In this document: piece by piece, positions 6,204 to 15,646 of the stretch
Layout: every line of letters begins with the position of its first letter
Position numbering within the stretch: the stretch's first letter is position 1
Origin: Mesoterricola sediminis
GTDB lineage: Bacteria; Acidobacteriota; Holophagae; Holophagales; Holophagaceae
Direction: 5' to 3'
Assembly: GCF_030295425.1 (NCBI RefSeq)
Contig: NZ_AP027081.1
Location: forward strand, 868,001 to 932,000
Length of the DNA: 64,000 nucleotides
Translations under genes and position numbers: made by a program
The notes under the pieces: generated by a model
Database searches by the model: none
What the model was told of the DNA's origin: nothing
The model's input: only the letters and a program-made list of their open reading frames with translations

Positions 6204-8351
6204 TCATCGGTCCTTGGCCTCGGTTGGGGCGGCCGGGTAGCGGGGCAGGCTCCAGACGGGGTAGAAGGTCACCACGTGCCGGTCGGCGGGGTCGTACACG
6301 CAGAGGGCGCTGCGGGTCTCGACCCGCTGGCCCGTGCATGCGTCCACCACATGTCCGATCGGCGCGTCGAAGGTCCGGCCGAAGAGCTTCCGGCCCTGGA
6401 AACTGTCCAGGACGTGGCTGGCCTGGGTCATGGCCTCGGCGGCTCGCTCCGCGATCCAGGCCCGGGTGGCGCCCTTGGGGAACCAGCCCCGGGTGGGGTC
6501 GGCGCCGTGGGCGTGGCCCTGGAGGATGTGGTCCAGGCCGATGGTGCCGTAGGGGGCCGGACGGGAGGTCTTCTCCTCCGCGGCGGGCTGGGCCGGGGTG
6601 GGCGGAGGCTTCGGTGGGTTGATGGCCGGGGTGGCCTGGGCGCGGGCGGGCTTCTCCGCCTTCCGGGCGGCGGCTTCCTCGGCCAGCAGGCGGAGGTGGA
6701 CCGACAGGAGGCTGTTCCGGCCCGCGAGCCGGAGGACGAACACGTCCGGTCCCGCTTCGACGATCTCCACGGGCTGGCTGCCCTCGTCCAGGGCCCACCA
6801 CTGGGCGTCGTTGCCGTCCAGGCGCCCGAGGCCCGAGGGGCGGGAGGTGCAGAAGGCGAGGGTGCCATCCTGGCAGCAGGCCAGGCCTGACACCACCTTG
6901 TCCGCCAGGGCCCGGGCGGGGAGGGGCACCAGCTCGCCTCCCCTCTTGCGCTTCCCGTGGGGGCGGCCCGGATGCAGGTGGTGCAGGACGCCCCCCTGGA
7001 GGACGACGAGGCGGCCGCCCTTGTCCTGGGCCAGGGCCGGCACCGGGCCCTCCGCCTTGAAGGGGCAGGCCTCGAGGGGGAGGCGCCGGGGGCCTTCCGT
7101 CCCCAGGACCACGAGCCCCCGGGTGGTGGCGGCCAGGCCGAACCGGGAGCTGCCCGGGGCGACGGGGCCCAGGGCGAGGACCCGCTCGCCGTCCTGGGCG
7201 GCGAAGATTCGCGCCGTGGCGAAGGTCCCGTTCTCCCGGGGCAGGGTCAGGTCGATGCCGCCGCCCCCTTCGCCGACGGTGAGGGTCTCCAGCCGCGACG
7301 CCGGCAGGCCCGGCCCGGCGACCCCGCCCTTGAGGGTCGCCACGGGGTTGGCGGCGCGGTTGGCCAGGGCGTCCCGTCCGCAGGAGAAGAGGATGCGGCC
7401 CGAGGCGGGCAGGGTGCACCAGAGGCCGTCGTCGTGGGGCCCCAGGGCGCCCACGGGCTCCGGGAAGGTGAAGATCCAGTAGCTCTCGGGGGCCATCTTG
7501 ACGAGGGTCTTCCGGTCCTCCATGAGGAGGCTGAGCAGGCTGGCGCCGGGGACGATCCCCAGGGGGCGGCCCCGGTCCAGGCCGTCCAGGGGGACCTCCG
7601 TGACGGGCACGGGCACCGTGCCCTTGGGGAGCTGGGCATACCAGCCCTCGCGCCCCACCTCCAGGCCCAGTTCGAGGGGGCCGGCGAGGACGAGGGTGCG
7701 CCCCGGGGGGGTCTTCGTGGGCTTGTCCGGCCGCAGGCGCAGGTCCAGCTTGCCCCCCGAGTGGACGGCCCCCTGGAAAAGGTTGGCGGGATCCTCCAGG
7801 GCGCCGGGGGGGAGCTGGGTGCCGACCAGGTGGGCCCCGTCGAAGCAGCAGCCGGTGAGGGTGCAGGCGCTCAGATCCACGCCGGCCAGGTCCGCGTTGG
7901 CGAAGGTGCAGCCGCTGAGGTCCCGGCCGGCCAGGGTCTGGCCCGGGAAGAAGAGGGCCTGGGCGAAATCCTGGTCCTTCACCAGATCCTGGAGGAAGAA
8001 GCCGCGCCCGTCCAGGCGCAGGCCCACGAGGGGGTTCGCCTCGGTGGCGGCTTTCTCGTCGGCCGATGACGGGCGGAGGGGCGCTTTCCGGGTGGCCCCG
8101 GCGGCCGCCGCCCGGTCCAGGGCCTGGACGTAGCCGAGGAGGGAGGCGTCGCCGGCGGCCTTGAGCTGGGCGGTCAGGGCGGCGAGTTCCTCGGCGGTGT
8201 GGTGGAGGGTGTTGATCCAGTGGACGGGCCCGGAGGCGCCCTGGAAGGTGAAGCCCGCGGCCACGAACACGAGGTCGGCGCGGAGGGCGGGGCCCGGCGC
8301 GGCGAGGGCCAGGGCCAGGACGAGGGGGGACAGGGAACGGCGGAGCGGCAT
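6204..8351 (-). CDS. Large exported protein: pentapeptide-like repeats, propeller-like centre, toxin-like C-terminus
   Basis: A 715-aa protein starting at ATG 8351 with a signal peptide (residues 1-25, ending PALRA). Around residues 135-180 are pentapeptide-repeat-like units (LSGCTFANADLAGVDLSAC). The middle (about 300-560) contains repeated short beta-rich segments such as GGRLVVLQGGVLHHL, consistent with a propeller. After an Ala/Pro/Lys-rich linker (about 565-605, ATPAINPPKPPPTPAQPAA), a compact tail begins DHILQGHAHGAD and ends VVTFYPVW. This tail has the H-x-x-x-G-H and late aromatic pattern seen in BECR-fold (EndoU/barnase-like) toxin domains, but the similarity is faint. I do not recognise the protein as a whole. 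It is followed on the same strand by the peptidase gene, 79 bases away. Confidence 0.6.
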   Translation of the reverse strand: MPLRRSLSPLVLALALAAPGPALRADLVFVAAGFTFQGASGPVHWINTLHHTAEELAALTAQLKAAGDASLLGYVQALDRAAAAGATRKAPLRPSSADEKAATEANPLVGLRLDGRGFFLQDLVKDQDFAQALFFPGQTLAGRDLSGCTFANADLAGVDLSACTLTGCCFDGAHLVGTQLPPGALEDPANLFQGAVHSGGKLDLRLRPDKPTKTPPGRTLVLAGPLELGLEVGREGWYAQLPKGTVPVPVTEVPLDGLDRGRPLGIVPGASLLSLLMEDRKTLVKMAPESYWIFTFPEPVGALGPHDDGLWCTLPASGRILFSCGRDALANRAANPVATLKGGVAGPGLPASRLETLTVGEGGGGIDLTLPRENGTFATARIFAAQDGERVLALGPVAPGSSRFGLAATTRGLVVLGTEGPRRLPLEACPFKAEGPVPALAQDKGGRLVVLQGGVLHHLHPGRPHGKRKRGGELVPLPARALADKVVSGLACCQDGTLAFCTSRPSGLGRLDGNDAQWWALDEGSQPVEIVEAGPDVFVLRLAGRNSLLSVHLRLLAEEAAARKAEKPARAQATPAINPPKPPPTPAQPAAEEKTSRPAPYGTIGLDHILQGHAHGADPTRGWFPKGATRAWIAERAAEAMTQASHVLDSFQGRKLFGRTFDAPIGHVVDACTGQRVETRSALCVYDPADRHVVTFYPVWSLPRYPAAPTEAKDR

Positions 8352-8466
8352 CACCGGGGACCTCGGGCGGGGAAAGGGGAGCGGCCGGGGGGCAGGGGGC
8401 GGGCCTCCGGCTCCGACCCAGGATGTGGCCGCAGGCCGGGGCGGTTCCCCGGGACCGGGTACGCGG

Positions 8467-8505
8467 CCTGGGCCCCACGCCGGCGCGTCCGGCGTGGGGC
8501 CCAGG
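8467..8505 (-). terminator. 17-bp perfect inverted repeat after accC
   Basis: Perfect arms 8467-8483 and 8489-8505 enclose a five-base loop (cgcgt), 13 bases beyond the accC stop. There is no T-tract. It probably ends the ribH-nusB-accB-accC transcript. Confidence 0.7.
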
Positions 8506-8518
8506 GGCTGGGCGGCGC

Positions 8519-9949
8519 TCAGGCTTCGGCGGCCTCGGCGCGCTCCTTCTCCAGGTCCGCCAGGAAGCCCTCCAGCCACTTGGTGCTGAAGGCGCCTTTG
8601 ACGAAGTCCGGGTGCTCGATGATGCGGTGGTGCAGGGGGGCGGTGGTGCGGATGCCCTCCACGACGAGGGTGTCCAGGGCGCGGCGCATGCGGGCCAGGG
8701 CCTCGGTGCGGTCGCTCCCGTAGGCGATGAGCTTGGCCACCATGGAGTCGTAGTAGGGCGGGATCGTGGCCTCCTGGTGCATGGCGGTGTCCATGCGGAT
8801 GCCGGGGCCGCCGGGGAAGTGGAGGGCGGTGATGCGGCCGGGGCAGGGCGTGAACTTCCACGGGTCCTCGGCGTTGATGCGGCACTCCACGGCGTGGCCG
8901 CGCAGGACGATGTCGTCCTGGCTGTACGAGAGCTTGCGGCCCGCGGCGATGCGGATCTGCTCCTTGACGATGTCGACGCCCGAGACCATCTCCGTCACGG
9001 GGTGCTCGACCTGGACCCGGGTGTTCATCTCCATGAAGAAGAAGTCGCCCCGGGCGTCCAGCAGGAACTCGATGGTGCCCGCGTTGAAGTAGCCGACGGC
9101 CTTGGCGGCGCGCACGGCCGTCTCGTGGATGCGGCGGCGGAGCTCGGGGGTCAGCGCGGGGCTGGGGCTCTCCTCGATCAGCTTCTGGTGCCGGCGCTGG
9201 ATGGAGCACTCGCGCTCGCCCAGGTGGATGATGTTGCCGAAGAGGTCGCCGAGGATCTGGACCTCGATGTGCCGGGGCTCCAGGAGGTACTTCTCCATGT
9301 AGACGGAGTCGTCGGTGAAGGCGGCCTTGGCCTCGGTGCGGGCGGTGTTGTACTGGTCCGCCATCTCCTCCGGGGAGTTCACGATGCGCATGCCGCGCCC
9401 GCCGCCGCCGGCGGAGGCCTTGACGATGACCGGGTACCCGATCCGCTCGGCCCAGGCGAGGGCGTCCTCGACGGTCTCGACGACGCCGTCGCTGCCCGGC
9501 ATGAGGGGCACGCCCGCGGCCTGCATGGTGGCCTTGGCCTGGGCCTTGTTGCCCATCATGCGGATGATCTCGGCGTTGGGGCCGATGAAGGTGATGCCGC
9601 AGGCGTGGCACACGTCCACGAAGTGGGGGTTCTCGCTGAGGAAGCCGTAGCCGGGGTGGATGGCCTCGGCCCCGGTCACCTCGGCGGCGGCGATCACCTG
9701 GGGGATGTTCAGGTAGGAGCGGGCGGACGCCGGCGGTCCGATGCAGATGTCCTCGTCCGCGAACCGCACGTGGAGGGCGTTGCGGTCGGCCTCGGAGTAG
9801 ACGGCGACCGTCTGGATGCCGAGTTCCTTGCAGGCCTGGATGACCCGGAGGGCGATCTCGCCCCGGTTGGCGATGAGGATCTTGCGGAAGGGCGGCTCGC
9901 CGGAACGGGCGGCGGGCTTCCGCTGGGCGGTGCGGCGGACGGGGCTCAT
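8519..9949 (-). CDS. accC: Acetyl-CoA carboxylase, biotin carboxylase subunit
   Basis: ATP-dependent carboxylation of the biotin on AccB, the first half-reaction of malonyl-CoA synthesis for fatty acids. The 476-aa protein has the full biotin carboxylase layout: preATP-grasp [28 protein letters not shown], the glycine-rich ATP loop [14 protein letters not shown], the ATP-grasp block [33 protein letters not shown], and [14 protein letters not shown]. It is about 25 residues longer than the E. coli enzyme because of a basic N-terminal extension ([17 protein letters not shown]). Its ATG lies four bases after the accB stop, so the two are co-translated. accA and accD are not in the window. Confidence 0.97.
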   Translation of the reverse strand: MSPVRRTAQRKPAARSGEPPFRKILIANRGEIALRVIQACKELGIQTVAVYSEADRNALHVRFADEDICIGPPASARSYLNIPQVIAAAEVTGAEAIHPGYGFLSENPHFVDVCHACGITFIGPNAEIIRMMGNKAQAKATMQAAGVPLMPGSDGVVETVEDALAWAERIGYPVIVKASAGGGGRGMRIVNSPEEMADQYNTARTEAKAAFTDDSVYMEKYLLEPRHIEVQILGDLFGNIIHLGERECSIQRRHQKLIEESPSPALTPELRRRIHETAVRAAKAVGYFNAGTIEFLLDARGDFFFMEMNTRVQVEHPVTEMVSGVDIVKEQIRIAAGRKLSYSQDDIVLRGHAVECRINAEDPWKFTPCPGRITALHFPGGPGIRMDTAMHQEATIPPYYDSMVAKLIAYGSDRTEALARMRRALDTLVVEGIRTTAPLHHRIIEHPDFVKGAFSTKWLEGFLADLEKERAEAAEA

Positions 9950-9953
9950 GACG

Positions 9954-10517
9954 TCAGCGCACCCGCACGGCGAAGAGGCGCTCGCCGTACTCCACGGGCT
10001 GGCCGTTCTCCACCAGCACGGCCACGACCTCGCCGGCCACGTCGCACTCGATCTCGTTCATGAGCTTCATGGCCTCCACGATGCAGAGGGTCTGGCCGGG
10101 CTTGACGAAGTCGCCGGGCTGGACGTAGCTGGGACCGTTGGGGGTCGGGCTCCGGTAGAAGGTGCCGACGATGGGGCTGGTGATGTGGTGGATGCCCGGA
10201 TCCTCCGCCTTGGCGCCGGCGGGGGCCTCGGCGGCGGGCTGGGCCGGCGCCACCAGGGTGTGGGTGGGCATCGCGGGCACCGGCATGGCCGGGGCCGCGG
10301 CCTGGGCCGGGGCCGCCGCGGCGGGCACGCCGCCCTTGCGGATGCGGAACTTGACGGAACCCGACTCCATCTCGAACTCGTCGATGTGCTCGCGGGCGAC
10401 GAGGCCGATGAGGGCCTTGATGTCCTCCATGCCCAAGGCCAGGGGCTGGGCGGAGGGTGTCGCCTGCGCGGGCTTGGAGGCAGTACGGGCAGGTGCGGGC
10501 TTCTTGGCTGCGGTCAT
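9954..10517 (-). CDS. accB: Acetyl-CoA carboxylase, biotin carboxyl carrier protein
   Basis: Carries the biotin that shuttles CO2 between biotin carboxylase and carboxyltransferase. The protein is 187 aa: an N-terminal helix-forming segment ([19 protein letters not shown]), a long Ala/Pro linker (about 60-105), and a C-terminal biotinyl domain with the biotinylation site EAMKLMNEI (target Lys in AMKLM). I chose the ATG at 10517 because it has GGAG at a six-base spacing. An in-frame GTG at 10553, overlapping the nusB stop as GTGA, would add 12 residues and cannot be excluded. It lies between nusB and accC in one operon. Confidence 0.96.
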   Translation of the reverse strand: MTAAKKPAPARTASKPAQATPSAQPLALGMEDIKALIGLVAREHIDEFEMESGSVKFRIRKGGVPAAAAPAQAAAPAMPVPAMPTHTLVAPAQPAAEAPAGAKAEDPGIHHITSPIVGTFYRSPTPNGPSYVQPGDFVKPGQTLCIVEAMKLMNEIECDVAGEVVAVLVENGQPVEYGERLFAVRVR

Positions 10518-10549
10518 GTCGACTCCAGGTTCGGCCGGGATGCCCGGCT

Positions 10550-11020
10550 TCACTGCTCCTCGGCGGGCTCGGCCACGGCGGCCTTGCGGCCCCGGCCCTT
10601 GGCCCCCGTCTCGTTGGGTCTGAATTCCTTGCTGGCGGCGTCCAGGATGCCGTTGACGAACTGCGTCCCTTCCTGGTCGCTGAATTCCTTGATGATCTCC
10701 AGCGCCTCGTTGATGACGATGGGGAAGGGGATCTCCTTCAGGAACATCAACTCGTAGACGCCGAGGCGCAGGAGGTTGCGGTCCACCACGGCCATGCGGT
10801 GGATCTTCCAGTGCTCGGCGAAGCGGGTCAGCGCCGCGTCGATCTCGTCCAGATGGCCGTGGACGCCGTCCACCAGGCGCCGGGCGTAGTAGAAGGCGTC
10901 CCGGTTCAGGTCCTGGATGGCGTTGAACCCCGCGAAGACCTCGTCGGGGAGGTACTCCGTGACGTCCATGGCGTAGAGCATCTGGAGGGCGTACTCGCGC
11001 CCCCGGCGGCGGACGCCCAT
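10550..11020 (-). CDS. nusB: Transcription antitermination factor NusB
   Basis: RNA-binding, all-helical protein that forms the boxA-recognising NusB-NusE pair in rRNA antitermination. At 156 aa it has the expected size, with the family N-terminus RRRGREYALQMLYAMD and the conserved C-terminal block IVINEALEIIKEFSDQEGTQFVNGILD. The tail (about 135-156) is Lys/Arg/Ala-rich and variable. Its ATG overlaps the stop of ribH by one base (TGATG). The ribH-nusB pairing is one of the commonest bacterial gene neighbourhoods and supports both calls. Confidence 0.96.
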   Translation of the reverse strand: MGVRRRGREYALQMLYAMDVTEYLPDEVFAGFNAIQDLNRDAFYYARRLVDGVHGHLDEIDAALTRFAEHWKIHRMAVVDRNLLRLGVYELMFLKEIPFPIVINEALEIIKEFSDQEGTQFVNGILDAASKEFRPNETGAKGRGRKAAVAEPAEEQ

Positions 11021-11508
11021 CAGTGGCCCCCCTGGACCTTGCCGCCCATGACGTGCAGGAGGTCCACGGTCTCGAGCAGGCTCTGGGCGGCTTCCCAGCC
11101 CTTGTTGCCCATCTTGGTGCCGGCGCGGTCGATGGCCTGCTCCACCGTGTCGGTGGTCAGGACCCCGAAGATCACGGGGATGCCGGCGTCCAGGGCCACC
11201 TGGGCGGTGCCCTTGGTGACCTCGGCGGCGATCATGTCGAAGTGGGGCGTGCCGCCCCGGATCACAGCGCCCAGGACGATGACGCCGGCGTAGGCGCCGC
11301 TCTTGGCGGCCCGCTTGGCGACCAGGGGCAGCTCGAAGGCTCCGGGCACCCGGATGAGGTCGATCTGGGCCTCGCTGCCGCCGTGGCGGATGATGCAGTC
11401 GGTCGCCCCTCCGATGAGGCGGTCGACGATGAACTCGTTGAATCGTGCGGCGACCAGGGCGAACCGGTCGCCCTTTTCCACACGTAGCTGGCCCTCAAAG
11501 ATCCCCAT
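11020..11508 (-). CDS. ribH: 6,7-dimethyl-8-ribityllumazine synthase
   Basis: Condenses 5-amino-6-ribitylaminouracil with 3,4-dihydroxybutanone phosphate in the penultimate riboflavin step, as an icosahedral or pentameric assembly. The 162-aa protein shows all family blocks: [45 protein letters not shown] (His in the active site) and [17 protein letters not shown]. The start ATG at 11508 is preceded by a GGGGGG stretch. The other riboflavin genes are not in the window, and I see no FMN riboswitch in the 50 bases upstream. It is the first gene of the ribH-nusB-accB-accC operon. Confidence 0.97.
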   Translation of the reverse strand: MGIFEGQLRVEKGDRFALVAARFNEFIVDRLIGGATDCIIRHGGSEAQIDLIRVPGAFELPLVAKRAAKSGAYAGVIVLGAVIRGGTPHFDMIAAEVTKGTAQVALDAGIPVIFGVLTTDTVEQAIDRAGTKMGNKGWEAAQSLLETVDLLHVMGGKVQGGH

Positions 11509-11558
11509 GGGAACCCCCCGAAAGGTGGTTGAACCGACTACTCTACCACAGTTCGGGC

Positions 11559-12797
11559 TCAGAGGTGCAGGGCCGTCGCCAGGGCGCCGGTGCCCCAGGG
11601 GACCAGGTGATCGATCTGGTCCCGGCCCAGGGTGATGCCGAAGAGGCGCCACACGGCCAGGGAGTAGACGTCGGGCAGGTAGTGCCCCCACATCTTCACG
11701 GGCAGCTCGCCCACCTCCAGGGTGGGGGACATGGCCAGCATGAGCATGTATTCGATGAGGAAGCTGGCGTTGGAGGCGATGCGGCCGGAGTAGCCCAGCC
11801 CCGCGCGCTGCTCGAGGATCCGGGCCTCGTGGATGCAGGAGCCGAACTCGCTCTCCACCAGGTCGCCGTGGGTGGTGAGGATCACTTCGGCGCGGAAGGT
11901 GCGCTCGCCGCTCTCCACGAAGTCCGGGAACTGGTCCCGGAGCTCGTCGGCGCTGAAGCCCTTGCCCGCGTGGCGCGTCCAGTCCCAGTCCCGGGCGAGG
12001 TCCACCAGCTCCCCCACGGGGGGGAGGCGCAGGTCCACCAGGAGGTTGATGTCGTTGTAGCGCCCGCGGTGCTCCTCCCGCTCCACGGCCACCACGGAGG
12101 GATGGACGAGGATGGCGCGCTCCATGGCGGCGAGCTCCTCGGGGGTGCCCACGAACTTGATGCCGATGCCGTCGTCGATGCGCAGGTCCTCGGGCTTGAA
12201 CACGAGCACGCCGTCCCGGAAGGTGCGGCTCACGAGGCGCTCGGCCTGGTGGTAGTCCTGGGTCATCTCCTCCCGGGAGGAGAGGAGCTGGGAAAGGGGG
12301 ATGCCGAAGGCGCGCGCCCGCTCCTGGGCCAGGGCCCGGGCCCGCTCGTTGATGGCCCCTGCCAGGCGGTCCGCGACGCGCCGGCTGCACTTCTCCGCGA
12401 TGCGGCGCAGGCGCTTGATGCGGGCCATGCCGAGGATGGAGCCGTCCTCCCGCAGGCCGAGGATGACGTCCGAGGGCGTGCCGGGGAAGAAGTCCTCGGG
12501 GAAGTGCCGGTACAGGTCGAAGAGCTCCTCCTCCCGGGCCGTGGGCTCCGGCGTGCACCGCACGATGGCCTCCCGCAGCTCGTCCTTGCTGGTGAGGCGG
12601 CGGAGCGCCACCGGGCCGGGATGGATGGCCTGCTTGATGCCGGTGAGGAGGTCCCGGACCACCGGGGCCGTGATCAGGTTCTCGAAGGTCACCACCTGGG
12701 TCAGGAAGCGGCCGTCGTTCCGGTGGGGGCAATCGGCGAACCAGCGGGTGGCCAGCTCGAAGAGTTCCTTCCGGTGGGTGATGCTTGTCAAGTGCAT
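11559..12797 (-). CDS. Conserved hypothetical protein, possibly RelA/SpoT-fold-like
   Basis: A 412-aa cytoplasmic protein that I do not recognise with confidence. It has no signal peptide or membrane segment. The stretch from about residue 200 to 270 ([20 protein letters not shown], then [19 protein letters not shown]) has the alternating pattern of the RelA/SpoT nucleotidyltransferase core, where an Ile-Gly-Ile/Arg strand is followed by a helix and a Tyr-x-x-Ile strand. The catalytic residues of true synthetases are not obvious. The C-terminal third contains [21 protein letters not shown] and a conserved-looking hydrophobic segment [12 protein letters not shown]. The ATG at 12797 has only a weak ribosome site. 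Neighbours (ribH operon downstream, agmatine genes upstream) give no functional clue. Confidence 0.55.
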   Translation of the reverse strand: MHLTSITHRKELFELATRWFADCPHRNDGRFLTQVVTFENLITAPVVRDLLTGIKQAIHPGPVALRRLTSKDELREAIVRCTPEPTAREEELFDLYRHFPEDFFPGTPSDVILGLREDGSILGMARIKRLRRIAEKCSRRVADRLAGAINERARALAQERARAFGIPLSQLLSSREEMTQDYHQAERLVSRTFRDGVLVFKPEDLRIDDGIGIKFVGTPEELAAMERAILVHPSVVAVEREEHRGRYNDINLLVDLRLPPVGELVDLARDWDWTRHAGKGFSADELRDQFPDFVESGERTFRAEVILTTHGDLVESEFGSCIHEARILEQRAGLGYSGRIASNASFLIEYMLMLAMSPTLEVGELPVKMWGHYLPDVYSLAVWRLFGITLGRDQIDHLVPWGTGALATALHL

Positions 12798-12886
12798 GGG
12801 ATACCCGGGATCGCCCCCCGATGTTACTCCTGTCCGGCCGACTTGGCGAAAGGAAGGGCGGCACCCCGGGGCCCGCCCCGTCCGGG

Positions 12887-13918
12887 TCAGGCCGGCTGCT
12901 GCTGGCTCATGCAATGCATGGCGCCGAAGCCCCAGATGAAGTCCCCGCTGTAGATGCCCACGACCTCCCGGTCGGGGAAGACCTTGGCGAGGGTGTCCAG
13001 GGCGTGGCGGTCGTGGGGGTCGTTGAAGACGGGGCAGAGGACCAGGCCGTTGGCGATGTAGAAGTTGCCGTAGCTGGCGGGAAGCCGCACGCCCCGGTAG
13101 TACAGGGGACCGGGCATGGGGAGCTCGATGACCTCCAGGGGGTGCCCGTCCGCGTCGGTGGCGGCCTTCAGGCGGCGCAGGTTCTCCGCCAGGGGCGCAT
13201 GGTTGGGGTCGTCCTTGCGGGGTTCCACCACCGTGACGACGGTGCGGGGGGCCACGAAGCGGCTCAGGTCGTCCACGTGGCCGTGGGTGTCGTCGCCCTT
13301 CACGCCGTCCCCCAGCCAGATGACCTTCCGGATGCCCAGGTGCTCGGCGAAGGCCCGCTCGTACGCGTCCCGGGTCATGCCCGGGTTGCGGACCTGCACG
13401 TCGCTGAGGAGGCACTCCTCGGTGGTGAGGAGGGTGCCCCGGCCGTCGGCGTCGATGCTCCCACCCTCCAGGACGAGGGGCTGGTCGCCGCGGCGTCCGC
13501 GGATCACGGGGGCCCCGGCCACCTGGGCCATGAAGGGGGCCACCTCCCGGTCCCGCTGCCAGTTGTCGTACTTGGCCCAGGCGTTGAACGTCCAGGCCAC
13601 GGCCTTCAGCCGGTCGCCGTCCTTCACGAAGGTGCAGCCGGAATCCCGCATCCAGATGCGGTCGGTGGGGCGGATGTGGAAGCGGATGTTCTCCAGGGGC
13701 GCGTGGGCGCGGGCGAGGAAGGCCTGGGCCCGGCGCTGGGCGGCCTCGTCCTGGACGAGCAGGTCCACCCGCTCGCGGCGGGCCAGGTGGCGGAGGATCT
13801 CCGCGTACACGAAGGGGATGGCGTGGAAGCGCCCGGGCCAGTCCATGCGGTTGTGGGGCCAGGCGAGCCACGTGGCCGCATGGGGCTCCCACTCCCCGGG
13901 GAAGCGAAGGTCGGTCAT
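12887..13918 (-). CDS. aguA: Agmatine deiminase
   Basis: Hydrolyses agmatine to N-carbamoylputrescine and ammonia. The 343-aa protein belongs to the Porphyromonas-type peptidyl-arginine deiminase (guanidino-group-modifying) family. Visible signatures are [16 protein letters not shown] at the N-terminus, [36 protein letters not shown] (catalytic His/Asp region) and the nucleophile Cys336 in [10 protein letters not shown] at the very C-terminus. It starts eight bases after the stop of the N-carbamoylputrescine amidase gene, so both steps of the agmatine-to-putrescine route are co-transcribed. Substrate assignment rests on this pairing as well as the motifs. Confidence 0.95.
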   Translation of the reverse strand: MTDLRFPGEWEPHAATWLAWPHNRMDWPGRFHAIPFVYAEILRHLARRERVDLLVQDEAAQRRAQAFLARAHAPLENIRFHIRPTDRIWMRDSGCTFVKDGDRLKAVAWTFNAWAKYDNWQRDREVAPFMAQVAGAPVIRGRRGDQPLVLEGGSIDADGRGTLLTTEECLLSDVQVRNPGMTRDAYERAFAEHLGIRKVIWLGDGVKGDDTHGHVDDLSRFVAPRTVVTVVEPRKDDPNHAPLAENLRRLKAATDADGHPLEVIELPMPGPLYYRGVRLPASYGNFYIANGLVLCPVFNDPHDRHALDTLAKVFPDREVVGIYSGDFIWGFGAMHCMSQQQPA

Positions 13919-13925
13919 GGCGGCC

Positions 13926-14828
13926 TCAGTCGATGAAGCGGCGGGGAAGGTCCCCGTAGGCGTCGATGCGCCGGTCGCGGAAGAAGGGCCAGTTGCGGCG
14001 CACGTCCTCCAGATGGCGGAGGTCCACCTCGCCGACGAGGATCTCTTCCTTGTCGTGGCTGGCCTCGAGGAGGATGCGGCCGAAGGGGTCGGCGAGGAAG
14101 GTGCCGCCCCAGAATTCCAGGCCCTTGCCCGGCGCCGCCTGGCCCCGGATGTCGCCGGTCTCGAAGCCGCAGCGGTTCACGCCGGCCACGTAGATGCCGT
14201 TGGCCACCGCGTGGCCCCGCTGGACCGTGCGCCAGGCGTCGTGCTGGGCCTCGCCGAAGGCGGCCTTCTCATCGGGATGCCAGCCGATGGCGGTGGGGTA
14301 GAAGAGGATGCTGGCGCCCTGGAGGGCCGTGAGGCGGGCGCCCTCGGGGTACCACTGGTCCCAGCACACGAGGGTGCCCACCTTGCCGAACCGGGTGTCG
14401 TGGGCCCGGAAGCCCAGGTCGCCGGGGGTGAAGTAGAACTTCTCGTAGTAGAGGGGATCGTCGGGGATGTGCATCTTGCGGTAGATCCCGGCGATCTCGC
14501 CGTCCGCCTCCTGCACCACCATCGTGTTGTGGTAGAGGCCCGGGGCCCGGCGCTCGAAGAGGGAGGAGAGGACGACCACGCCGCGCCGGCGGGCGACCTC
14601 CCCCAGGGCCGCCGTCGCGGGGCCGGGGATGGGCTCGGCCAGGTCGAAGAGGGCGGCGTCTTCCCGCTGGCAGAAGTACTGGGTCTGGAAGAGTTCCGGT
14701 AGGCAGATCACCTGCGCGCCCCGGGCGGCGGCCTCCTCGACGAAGGCGAGGGCCTTCCGCAGGTTCTCCTCCGGCTCGGGACCGCAGGACATCTGGATGA
14801 GACCGACTTTGTAGGACGTGGGGGCCAA
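13926..14828 (-). CDS. aguB: N-carbamoylputrescine amidase
   Basis: Nitrilase-superfamily amidohydrolase that converts N-carbamoylputrescine to putrescine, CO2 and ammonia. The 300-aa protein carries the Glu-Lys-Cys triad: Glu45 in LPELFQTQYFC, Lys118 in YRKMHIPDDP and Cys155 in LVCWDQWYPE. The specificity-region sequence AFGEAQHDAWRTVQRGHAVAN is typical of plant/bacterial AguB. No ATG gives a complete N-terminus. I chose the TTG at 14828, which has GAGG six bases upstream and yields the expected approximately 12 residues before IQMSCG. It precedes aguA and lies 38 bases after the hydrogenase-like operon on the same strand, so read-through from that operon is possible. Confidence 0.92.
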   Translation of the reverse strand: MAPTSYKVGLIQMSCGPEPEENLRKALAFVEEAAARGAQVICLPELFQTQYFCQREDAALFDLAEPIPGPATAALGEVARRRGVVVLSSLFERRAPGLYHNTMVVQEADGEIAGIYRKMHIPDDPLYYEKFYFTPGDLGFRAHDTRFGKVGTLVCWDQWYPEGARLTALQGASILFYPTAIGWHPDEKAAFGEAQHDAWRTVQRGHAVANGIYVAGVNRCGFETGDIRGQAAPGKGLEFWGGTFLADPFGRILLEASHDKEEILVGEVDLRHLEDVRRNWPFFRDRRIDAYGDLPRRFID

Positions 14829-14866
14829 GGCAAACCTCGCGAAGCACTCCGAGGATAGCAGGTCGG

Positions 14867-15646
14867 CTACCCCCGGCCCCCGTCCCCCACCTTGTCCAGC
14901 AGGCGGAGCAGGCCGTCCAGGATGGTGAGGGGGTGGGGCGGGCACCCCGGGATGAAGAGGTCCACGGGGAGCCCCATGCCGGGCGCGCCGCAGAGCTGCT
15001 CCTCCTGGTCCAGGTAGGGGCCGCCGGAGAGGGCGCAGGCCCCCACGGCGATGACGAGCTTGGGGTCGGGGGTGGCGTCCAGGGTCTTGCGCAGGCCCGC
15101 CTCCATGTTGCGGGTGATGGGGCCGCAGATCACGACGGCGTCCGCGTGGCGGGGACTGGCCACCACCTGGATGCCGAAGCGGCCCAGGTCCCAGCCGACG
15201 GTGCCCAGCACGTTCACGTCCACCTCGCAGCCGTTGCAGCCGCCGGCGCTGACCACGCGGAGCTTGAGGCTGCGGCCGAAGAGGGCCAGGGCCCGGGCCT
15301 CCAGGGCCTCGGCGAGCGCGTACGAGGAGCCTGAGCGGACGACCAAGTCTGCGGACGTGCGCGTGGCCAGGCGGTACTCCCCGCTGAAGACGAGGGCCGT
15401 GTCCCGGGGGCAGACGTCCGTGCACTCGGTGCAGAAGAGGCAGCGGCCCAGGTCCACGGCCAGGCCCTCCTCCAGGGTGATGGCCCGGGTGGGGCAGGCC
15501 CGGGCGCAGGCGTCGCAGCCGGTGGGGCATTCCTCGGGCCGGAGGACGGGACGGCCCCGGAAGCGGTCCGGCAGGGCCGGGGCCTCCACGGGGAAGCGGT
15601 TGGTGCGGTGCCCCTGCCGGAGCCGGGAGGCCAGGATCTTGAGCAT
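14867..15646 (-). CDS. Fused ferredoxin and NuoB/HycG-like small subunit of a group-4 hydrogenase-related complex
   Basis: Electron-transfer subunit of the membrane complex encoded upstream. The 259-aa protein joins two normally separate subunits. Residues 36-85 are a two-cluster ferredoxin (Cys40, 44, 47, 51 and Cys69, 72, 75, 79), like HyfH/HycF; the first motif is CxxxC rather than CxxC. Residues 125-259 are a NuoB/HyfI-like domain with the proximal cluster ligands Cys137 and Cys140 (GGCNGC), Cys204 (VGACALSGGPY) and Cys235 (PGCPPHP). The ATG at 15646 overlaps the large-subunit stop (TGATG). It is the last gene of the operon. Confidence 0.85.
   Translation of the reverse strand: MLKILASRLRQGHRTNRFPVEAPALPDRFRGRPVLRPEECPTGCDACARACPTRAITLEEGLAVDLGRCLFCTECTDVCPRDTALVFSGEYRLATRTSADLVVRSGSSYALAEALEARALALFGRSLKLRVVSAGGCNGCEVDVNVLGTVGWDLGRFGIQVVASPRHADAVVICGPITRNMEAGLRKTLDATPDPKLVIAVGACALSGGPYLDQEEQLCGAPGMGLPVDLFIPGCPPHPLTILDGLLRLLDKVGDGGRG

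Noticed and set aside
11509-11558. FMN riboswitch upstream of ribH
   Set aside because: The gap to the preceding gene is only 50 bases and shows none of the conserved RFN elements.
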